Assembly: GCA_023078685.1 (NCBI GenBank)
Contig: JALGAS010000001.1
Location: 4,154,001-4,218,000, forward strand
Length of the DNA stretch: 64,000 nt
DNA from: Neopestalotiopsis rosae
Lineage: Eukaryota; Ascomycota; Sordariomycetes; Amphisphaeriales; Sporocadaceae
Direction of reading: 5' to 3'
This document shows, one piece after another, positions 56,450-64,000 of this stretch (its first letter is position 1; every line of letters begins with the position of its first letter). The translations under genes were made by a program, and so were the position numbers. The notes beneath the pieces are model-generated. The model did not search any database, was not told the DNA's origin, and saw only the letters and a program-made list of their open reading frames with translations.

Positions 56450-57486
56450 TTAATAGTCGAACTGCCCAATCTTATCCTCTCCGAGGATCCTATCATCAGA
56501 CATCATATTTATCTGACAATACTTTACGGCCTTCTTGATGGCCTCCAAAAAGGCAAGCCCAAGCAGCAGCATGGCCGTTGACTGTCCAAAATCCCAGCGA
56601 TCCTCCCTTTCCGACCCCTCGAGAAGCTTTTGGTTGGCTTCCCTCACAACAATCATGAAATATAGATGCACGACATAGTGCATGATGGCAAAGAGAACGA
56701 GTGGAAATCTGAGCCTCGGGCCAGAGAATATGGCGCCAATCATGGTACACAGGAGACTGAAGCCTGTGACGACGACGTACATGATCTCGGTGCCTGGTTG
56801 CTCGGCTCCTGGATCTGCCGAGCCTGCCGTGTTGTAGCAGTAGCCGGGTTCTTCGGTTCGGGGGTTCCACTGAAGCATGTGGTTGAGGGTGACGACGGTC
56901 AAGGCGAAGAAGAAGATGGCGTAGAGGTACGTTGTCAAGTATTGGAACGACAGTCGATGGGGCGGCAAGCAGAGTTTGGCTTCGCAGAATCTTGTCCATA
57001 CAAAAGCCACAATACCGGATACACTTGAGCATAGGCGAGACGTTAGCACAAGGAACAACGACAACAGGGTCTGGAATAGGTGACTCACCCGACAAAGCTG
57101 ACGGTGTCAAAGGCCAACCTCAAGTGATAGACTCCAATATTATCCTGCTTGGTCCAGACCGTAATCATGTAGGCAATGCCCAGCAGCATCTGCATGTCGT
57201 TGCCCACCCTGAGCATACTCGACAGTATCTCGAGCCTCTTGGTCCTCCTCCGGTATTCTGCTGTGCTGCCGGCCTCGTCGAGATCCAAGTGTCCGTGTCT
57301 CGCCAGGAAGAATACCCATAGTGTGATGACCAAGGATAGAAGCGACTGCCCGGCGAACGACACCATCACGCCAATACCCGCAATATCCGGGAGACCCTCG
57401 CCGACATTGTCACACACCTCTGCGGTGGTTGACACATTTTGCGAGCTCACCCCCAAGACCTCTTCCACAGTCTGATCGAAGGACAT
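56450..57486 (-). CDS. Fungal multi-TM membrane protein of unknown function, 323 aa, two exons
   Basis: Exons 57486-57089 and 57023-56450 (324 codons). The first ATG gives MSFDQTVEEVLGV; a short lumenal/extracellular N-terminus with VCDNVGEGLPDIAG precedes about seven hydrophobic segments (VMVSFAGQSLLSLVITLWVF, YLTTYLYAIFFFALTVVTL, MYVVVTGFSLLCTMIGAIF and others). The tail carries YCQINMMSDD. I recognise it only as a type common in ascomycete genomes, possibly a 7-TM receptor-like protein because N-out/seven-segment topology is plausible. No catalytic motif is visible. The intron has a GCTAAC branch site. It is convergent with the DHA1 transporter gene. Confidence 0.8.
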
Positions 57487-59557
57487 GATCAGCAAAGAGA
57501 TATTTCACACCAAGTGATAAGACGACGCCGACCAGATATATGAGAAGAAAAAAGAGCACACAAGATTATTAACGGGTCCAGCCCATATATGATAAGTAGT
57601 AGTAGTAGTTTCTCCAGGGAGGGAGTGGGCTCAGCGAGTGTATTTGATGTTCAATGAGTGAGACATAGATGAGAACGATTTGAGGACTTCCACGAACCCG
57701 ATATGATGGGGTGAGGTCGGGGAAGAGAAGAGGTGAGGCTCGAACGGGCGAGGGTCTCGCCGTACTCTTGTAAGGTTTCCATGGTGCCAAGCTTTGACAC
57801 TCCCGCCCGTCCGCCCGCCCGCATCGATTATCATAGATCATAGTCGGAGCACTAGCATGCCGGCATTTCAATTGGGATTCCATATGCATTCCGATCATCC
57901 CACCCCTGAACAAAACAAAGGAACCGGTGCCTACATAGGTGGCCAGCAAAGAACCACCCACGGACGCGCAAGTTGCCATGCAGGCCAGGGCACCCAACTG
58001 ACTAGTGAACTGGTCACAGCCCTACGTATCTGGTTCATTATGTGACGGCATTTGGGGCAATGGAGTTGAAATGTTGCCGATCCGTGCAGATCAGCATGGA
58101 CGCGACGCTGAAACCGGAGCCAGGGAGACAAATCAATTCGATAGTAGGGCTCGTAGTTGGGCATCTGAGAAATTGATCGTCTGTCTAATCCATCTCCCCG
58201 CGCCACGAACCGCTGGGAGAGCCCACAGACGGGGACCACTGCCTCACTAAAACACGAAATGGGTCGTGGACTTTGTAAGGGGTTTGGGGGTGAAAGAGAA
58301 GGAAAAGAAGAACAAGCTTTGGCCTTTGGGTATTGTACCCACTCTGGAGTCTTAGCTCTCGAAGCTCCAGAGCCAACGGGAACGGGACTTTTGCGTACCC
58401 GGTGCTGAGCAGCTCATCTTACAGGCTGACCATCGCTTTTATTTGTTTCATGGTCGCATTGGGGATCTCGCGGGTCTCGATTTCGAACCTTTTTACTTTT
58501 CATCTGTACTCTGTTATCCTTTTTTCGCTTTACTTTTCTTGTCTATCCGAACTGCGCCCCCTCCTCTCTCAACTCCAAGCAAAGCATTGATCTTCACAGA
58601 TACGTACGTGCGCGCGTAACGCCTTTTCTTTGCTCTGGCCCTTTGGCGGTGGAAGAGTTCATGCTACCCAACGGATCGTCTTTCGGATGCCAAGGTTTGA
58701 AACACCATGGCCGTTTGAGCATGCCAAGACGTGGGTTTGCGAGTAGAGATGATCCATCTCGGAATTGTTGTGATTTGAAGAAAAGACAGCAAAACGGCAC
58801 AAGTTGCGATACTCTGGGGCTCTGGGGACGCAAGTAGGTAGCCACTTTTTAGGTTGCTCTGGATTCCCAGATGTTAGCGCCCTCTATGCGTGGGTAGCGT
58901 TCCTAATGTACGCCTCTTCCGTGATGGCGTAACTGGCGCGCGGATTCCAAGCTTGAGGCGGACTGGACCATAAACACGGACGTGAATCGATAGAGGCAAT
59001 CTTGGTTGTGCAAAGAGATTGTGACTATCATGGAAGCCTGGACCCTGCATGAGTTGGTATGAATGTAGGTACTGCACCGTATTTCCTTGGCAGTCAGTCC
59101 TGCGAGGTGTCGTGCTAGCAATGCAGTCCTCTCATACTTTACTTATCCCCGATTGACTTCTGCCCACTCTGAGTTTCTTGATAGTGACGGATTTCCCTTC
59201 CACTGAAAGCTCACATAGTACAAATCGAGCTTTTAGGTTTTGCTCTTGCATATGTCATCAGGTTTCTTGGGCCATTAAGGTGAAGAATGGTTGGCAACAC
59301 CTGGTTGTACACTCCAGAAGTAGAAGCAGGCAGCTCAACTCTAATTTGGGTTGTCTGTTGGGTGAATATATATGTACTTCATCTGCCAAAAATTGATCGA
59401 AATGGCGATCTGTCAAGAAAGATATACTCTTGGGAATTGGATACCTACAATCCACGATTAAAAGTCTTCTCCTCGCGCATCCATCGTCTATCCTACCACC
59501 AAACACCCCCCAAGCACCATCTTCATTAGTGGAAACGCAACTCTTTTTACAATAACA
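57487..59557. other. Gene-free divergent interval
   Basis: About 2 kb with a (TAG)n run near 57595-57609 and no supported gene or RNA. Confidence 0.5.
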
Positions 59558-60211
59558 ATGGAGAACATTTCTGAACACGTAATCAAAGCCGCCAACATGC
59601 TAGCCTTCTACGGCTTGTTGGCGCTTGCTGTTCTCGGTATTATAGGATCTTCACTGGAGACGTGGCTCTTTGAGATGCTGCACCTGCCCACCACGACCAC
59701 CTTTCGCCTCTTTCCCCAGCACGTCGTTCAAGTGGGAGAGGAATCGTTGAAGTATCCCGACATGATCGGCGCATTTTATCTCGTCCGGGCAGCCTTGGTA
59801 CTTTATTTTGGGTACTGGGTCGAGTTGCGACCTTACCGGGACTTCCTGCCCCTGCCATCATCCCTCAGGCGCAGCCGCCTGTTGATTGTTTGGCTCATGT
59901 CGATACACTGTTATGTATTTGCTGCCGGCATGAACTGGACGGTCCTGCAATGCCTTTTGTACCGGGATCTCTTGTTCACCCCCTTCAGGATGTTCATGAT
60001 CCTCGTGTCAACGGAACTGTGGGTGGGTTTGTGGACAGGCGGGGGTGAGCATGCTGCACCAGTGACTACTGCTTCAGATATGGCGGGTGAGAGTGCTGAT
60101 GCTGCCGCTGCCGGCTGGTGGAACGTCTCTTGCTCACATTATGGCACTACTCGATCTCGAAACAGTGACAGACGGAAAGAAGGAGGCATCATCCATGTCG
60201 TGCACAAATGA
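59558..60211 (+). CDS. Hypothetical four-TM membrane protein, 217 aa
   Basis: Single open frame from an ATG in good fungal context (ACAATGG). Four hydrophobic helices are visible: LAFYGLLALAVLGIIGSSL, MIGAFYLVRAALVLYFGYWV, LLIVWLMSIHCYVFAAGMNW and MFMILVSTELWVGLW. The last ~45 residues are polar and low-complexity, and a possible donor GGTGAGC near 60042 leaves open a different 3' end. I do not recognise a family. The even spacing of helices and the start context favour a real gene. Confidence 0.6.
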   Translation: MENISEHVIKAANMLAFYGLLALAVLGIIGSSLETWLFEMLHLPTTTTFRLFPQHVVQVGEESLKYPDMIGAFYLVRAALVLYFGYWVELRPYRDFLPLPSSLRRSRLLIVWLMSIHCYVFAAGMNWTVLQCLLYRDLLFTPFRMFMILVSTELWVGLWTGGGEHAAPVTTASDMAGESADAAAAGWWNVSCSHYGTTRSRNSDRRKEGGIIHVVHK

Positions 60212-60461
60212 TGGCTACGAGTACTTTCCTCCTTGTTGGGTGTGTAGTCGGAAGTAGATGAACCCCGTGCATGGACTTCACGAGCTGGCAACGTTAGAGT
60301 GGGAAAGAATCACTTGTTCAAAACGTATCTTCTTGGAGAGCCAATAACTACTTTCGACTGATCGAGGACAAATTAAATTCCTTCGATATGAGTTAAGGTG
60401 CTCCTGGACTTGTACTCAATACAACTACTTCTACACTGAATGAATGGCTTGCCTATCACCA

Positions 60462-61717
60462 CTATGATATGATGTCGCTCCAGTCCTGTAGCGCTGGGCT
60501 TGCTGTAGCTTCTGAGAATGGCCCGGAAATATTCACGCCAGAATTATACACAATTCCAAAATGATCACCACTGTCGTTGGCGGCACCATACGGGCATGCC
60601 TCAGAGTCTGGCAGAATCAACTGCCAATATAGACTCGGTAGTCCGACAGAGTTCATATCCTCTACTTCGCTGGGGAAAGCACTGCTTTGGTCATAGTTTG
60701 CGGCATTGATGCCCCATTCTTCCACGTAGATTAGCTTGCCATTCGCTTGGTTCAGCCACGTCTCGGCGTTGGAGGCCCAGTACCCCGGAACGGAAGCATA
60801 TCGATGGATGGCAATGGCGTCTAGGGCGTCACAGTCGGTGGCCGCCGCGATCAAGGTGCACTCGTGGCTGTAGTCTCCCCCGATGCCTCCCGAAGCTACG
60901 ATGATTGGGTTTTCTGCGCCGAGTTGCTCGCGCATGTGTGTTGCGCGCCCGCAGATCCAGCCATGCTGGTCGTTATTTGTGCACTCGGTTGTGTTGGCCG
61001 TCATCGGCTCATTCTGCAACAGTGACAAACAAGTCAGCGGGAGAAGAAGATGAAATTGACCACGTGTAGTTGTACGGAGACTTGCCTGCAGATCGAATCC
61101 CATGATGGCGTTGCTCCATCCTTTCCATACCTTGCCAGAGGTGGCACCTTGGTAGTTCAGGATATAGGTCAATCGAGCATCGTACGCATCGAAAGCTTCT
61201 TGATCTTGGTAGAATCCCGCAGATCCAAATTGATCATAATAGATATCCCTATTTTTCAAGCCGTGTCAGTGGTGATCTCTAGGATGGCATTAGAGTAACC
61301 CCTTATCATGGGAAACACTCACGCTCGGTAGTCTCCTAGGAGAGAATTGGCATCATGTGGAGATATCAGAGCTTTGATGCCCTTCTCCTCAAGTTTCACC
61401 ATGACCTTGTCGAGCGCGTCCAAGGTGGCATTGTTGTACTTGCCCAAAGCCGTTGTCTCCAGCACTGGCACATCCACCGCGATCATGCTACCCTTTTGGC
61501 ATTCCCCCACGGTCTGGCCATTCACCCAGAGGCGGACAACCTTTACACCGTCTTGGGCCATGGCACCAATGTAGGCGTCTTGGTCGGCTTCTGAGAGGCC
61601 TTGCAGATAGTAGAGGTTTGTGCCCATCCACGACGTGGGGGCCGCGTCGCCTCGGCAGGTCATGAGTGATATGGCTGACGACGCAAGAGCGCCGAGCAGG
61701 TAGAAAGAGGTCATCAT
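60462..61717 (-). CDS. Secreted GH5 glycoside hydrolase, 369 aa, three exons, one GC-AG intron
   Basis: Exons 61717-61323, 61248-61086 and 61013-60462 (370 codons). The N-terminus (MMTSFYLLGALASSAIS) is a signal peptide. Clan GH-A features: MGTNLYYLQGLSEAD, VVRLWVNGQ, KALISPHDAN, GFDLQNEP with acid/base Glu188, AIHRYASVPGYW and nucleophile IYVEEWG (about Glu285). Intron 2 (61085-61014) starts with GCAAGT, the standard non-canonical GC donor, and ends TTGCAG. It is 72 bp with no stop, so unspliced mRNA also stays open, but retention would break LQ-NEP. Likely substrate is beta-1,3-glucan or mannan, as for related secreted fungal GH5/GH-A enzymes; not determined. NTT, NIS, NDS and NAT sequons fit secretion. 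Confidence 0.88.
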
Positions 61718-62311
61718 GGTGTGCAGAGGAGCAAGGGGCAGTCGAAATAGGAGCGGTGAGAGGTCTGATATCTTTTGCGCTGAGAAAGAATACGGAGCTG
61801 AAGAACACGGTGGCGCTCATATATAGGTATAGTGCAGCAACGTGCAGAGCTGAAGAGCGGCTGAACACGGGTGCGCTCAATCGGGAAAATGGTCATAGCC
61901 ACAGCATCATCATGACTTTCAGCGAAAAGAGCGATACCCGACCAAGACACGCACAATACTCAATCTGAGCCTGAAAGTAAATCGAACTAGAATTATTGCC
62001 CATTGTGGCGCTATCTCTGTGTATGCGAACAGAAAGCCGCAATCTCCCAAAGTCAATAAGTAGATCCTATAATCTGCCATTCTACACATGATGTCAAGTC
62101 GCATTCTTTAATCCCATTTCATCATGACTTCATTCTCACGGATTTCATGAATGCTGGCCATTCATTTGTTTGCAATAGTCACTAGCAGTATCAAGTGGTT
62201 ATATGGAAATATATTGTTCGAACTTTTGTCTACCCGATGTTGTAACGATTAACCCCGTCAACCCAGAACACCCTCGCTATCATCGCTCCTGTTTGTCACC
62301 CGGTCTCGATA
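61718..62311. other. Intergenic region (GH5 promoter)
   Basis: A TATATA element at 61820-61825 lies about 100 bp upstream of the GH5 ATG on the minus strand. Nothing else seen. Confidence 0.5.
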
Positions 62312-62965
62312 TTAAGACAGCATATGTGTAGCTCCTGCCAACGCGGCAGAGAAGAGGAAGAGCCGCAAGGTCAAGGTTTGAGAATGGCCACCGGCAGACG
62401 TTGTCTCTGTTGGCAGGGCTGGTAATGATGCTCGACCGGTCGACGTACCAGGAGCTGCATTCGACGTCTGGCTAATGGTCTCTGATGTTTCCGTCGTTGT
62501 CGCGGATGTCGGAGTTATCGAGGCGGCCGAAGATACTGTTTCGAGTGCTATTAGATTACTTTGATATGTGTAGCGATGGGAGCGGCAGTTGACGCTGAAA
62601 ACCAAAGAACCGTCAAATGGTGAGTGAAGAAAGAGCTTACTTGTACTGTCATCCCCTAGAGCGCAATAAATCCCAAAGACATCGAGCGCTTGGGAAACCG
62701 CTGTCGTGATGTTGGGCAAACAGCTGGACGCAACCTTTGTGCTAATGGCCGACGCGAAATATGAAGAGCTGTCCGTACAAAAGCAGCTGTACGAAGTTGT
62801 TTGCTGATCGTCGCCACAGCCATCATTCATGTCCCGGATGATCGTGCTCAGGGGTCGTTCCGCGCACGCTGGCAGGGCCGAGTACTCTGTGAGCGAGTCG
62901 ATGAAGAGGCTCTGAGCCATGACGGTGGTCAAACTCCATACACCAACGAAGCGTCGCGCATACAT
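62312..62965 (-). CDS. Small secreted Cys-rich, probably GPI-anchored (CFEM-like) protein, 182 aa, two exons
   Basis: Proposed exons 62965-62641 and 62535-62312 (183 codons). Signal peptide MYARRFVGVWSLTTVMAQS. The Cys domain has six Cys (LPACAERPLS, NDGCGDD, YSCFCTDSSSY, SSCLPNIT, GIYCALG) in a CFEM-like pattern, two fewer than the usual eight. A Ser/Thr-rich stalk (TPTSATTTETSETI) and a hydrophobic end (LRLFLFSAALAGATHML) suggest a GPI-anchored wall or membrane protein. The intron (105 bp, GTAAGC...AACAG) has no stop; if retained the protein is 217 aa and gains one more Cys. CFEM proteins bind haem or act in adhesion and pathogenesis; here only the type is clear. Confidence 0.75.
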   Translation of the reverse strand: MYARRFVGVWSLTTVMAQSLFIDSLTEYSALPACAERPLSTIIRDMNDGCGDDQQTTSYSCFCTDSSSYFASAISTKVASSCLPNITTAVSQALDVFGIYCALGDDSTSKLFLHSPFDGSLVFSVNCRSHRYTYQSNLIALETVSSAASITPTSATTTETSETISQTSNAAPGTSTGRASLPALPTETTSAGGHSQTLTLRLFLFSAALAGATHMLS

Positions 62966-63584
62966 GATTGTGTGTGTTTATGGGTATATATCAAGTGTAA
63001 TACGTTATAGTTGCTCTGGATCTGGTTCTTGGTGGCAAAGTGGTTTATATTCTTGGACTTTCATCTGATAGTTGTAAACACGGTCTTCCATTCCCACATT
63101 CACCGGGCAGCTGATTCCAAGTTTTGCATATATTATGCAGCCACCATGCTTGGGAAAAAGAGCAAGGCTGTGTATATTTCAGCTAAGCAGCTGCGGCTAT
63201 GCCGAAAATTGTTTTTTACCCTCCTTGTTCATGTTGAGATGTTGGGCAGTACCTTCCAGCTATCTGATAGGCTGGAAAGCATTTTGAAAATCGTTGAGCC
63301 TCGACCAAAACGACTGTTAATAACCATTCCTGAATCGTGTAGAGGCGCAGGTACAGAGGCGCAGGATATTTGGCGCCCAGAAATGGGCAGGCAGAGGCCA
63401 ATAGTTGGGCTGAGAGCAAAGGTCGCTGGATTCTGACGCCCTCTCGGAAGCACCGTTTAGCTGCCATATAGATGTTTGAATCCCTACGACTAGAATGTTT
63501 CGAAAGATATCCTGGAAGCCATCACAAAAAGCCATCGACCTCGACCACATTGTTGTGACTTGAGCAGTCCATGCGTTGGCGAAA
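62966..63584. other. Divergent intergenic region
   Basis: Promoter space between the CFEM-like gene and the edge gene. A 141-codon open frame here has no motif and is not called. Confidence 0.5.
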
Positions 63585-64000
63585 ATGCAGCGACAAATAC
63601 CCCATCGTATGAGAGGCATTTGGAATTCTATCAAGGATAACCCATTTCCAGCTTTATGCCTGTCGATCTTTCACTTGCTCTTGGCATCTTTGCTTGTGAT
63701 TGTTTGGTTTGGTCAACATCCACCGCCTCAAGGTATATTCTGGCCAGTGTACTGCGTGTTGGTCTTGTTTGTCACACTGAGCTGTATCTCTTTCATTCGA
63801 GGGCTTCCATCGTTTTTCTCTCAGATTAAAAACCTTTTTAGACGGCATTGTGAGTTTTTTTTTCTCCCGTTTTTCCCATTCCCCCTGGTTGTCCAATACA
63901 CCAGCGTGAACTCATCTGATCTTTGAAGCTAGGCTTTTCAAGGTTGAACAACAATCCCAGCGTAAATACCGATCCCCTTCACGAATGGACCGCAAATAGA
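63585..64000 (+). CDS. Putative membrane protein, 3' end outside window
   Basis: Proposed exon 1 63585-63849 (MQRQIPHRMRGIWNSIKD) holds two hydrophobic helices (ALCLSIFHLLLASLLVIVWF, IFWPVYCVLVLFVTLSC). A donor GTGAGT at 63850 and an acceptor TAG at 63931-63932 give an in-phase second exon from 63933 open to the window end. Reading through the intron stops at 63926. No family recognised; the model is tentative because the gene is cut. Confidence 0.45.

Noticed and set aside
44701..57486. Specialised-metabolite gene cluster
   Set aside because: Transporters and a thioesterase are present but no PKS, NRPS, terpene or DMAT core enzyme lies in the window.
58478..58500. Box B-like sequence on the minus strand
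   Set aside because: Fails the conserved pyrimidine position, and no cloverleaf can be formed.

Overview
The window is nuclear DNA of a filamentous ascomycete, most likely a Sordariomycete and probably Hypocreales. Short spliceosomal introns (GT-AG, about 50-350 bp, branch sites of the CTAAC/CTGAC type) occur in most genes. The gene set is ascomycete: a Zn2Cys6 regulator, a group I G-protein alpha subunit, COP9 signalosome subunit 1, a DUF3716 protein, a GH18 chitinase and a chitin-synthase-like enzyme. Intergenic DNA carries TACCTAGGTA/TAGG-type words. I rebuilt the exon structure of every multi-exon gene by hand. In each case the exon lengths sum to a multiple of three and the joined protein reads through the expected family motifs. 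Species cannot be fixed from the sequence alone.

Left part (1-34 kb), mainly housekeeping and signalling: a left-truncated LCAT-like lipase; a four-exon Xaa-Pro aminopeptidase (-); a 928-aa Zn2Cys6 transcription factor (-); about 5 kb with no gene; COP9 subunit 1 (+); SAP18 (-) head-to-head with splicing factor PRP18 (+); a tiny four-exon complex I B15/NDUFB4-like subunit (-); a Gtt1-like glutathione transferase (+); the G-alpha gene (-); about 7 kb with no gene; an Smr-domain protein ending in a CaaX-like box (+); and an AT-hook/His-Glu-repeat/DUF3716 protein (-).

Centre (35-43.2 kb), the most interesting locus: three genes that look like one polysaccharide pathway. They are a GH18 chitinase (-), a nucleotide-sugar 6-dehydrogenase of the UDP-HexNAc (WecC/TviB) type (-) and, divergently, a compact chitin-synthase-like GT2 membrane enzyme (+). 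Together they could oxidise UDP-N-acetylhexosamine to a uronic acid, polymerise an acidic chitin-like or GAG-like glycan, and trim it.

Right part (44-64 kb), accessory and surface functions: a sugar-porter MFS protein, a double-hotdog thioesterase, a Git1/phosphate-type MFS protein, a secreted alpha/beta hydrolase, a DHA1-type MFS exporter, a multi-TM protein, a small four-TM protein, a secreted GH5 glycosidase with a GC-AG intron next to its catalytic NEP motif, a GPI/CFEM-like Cys protein, and a gene cut by the right edge. No PKS, NRPS or terpene core enzyme, transposase, rRNA, tRNA or CRISPR array was found.
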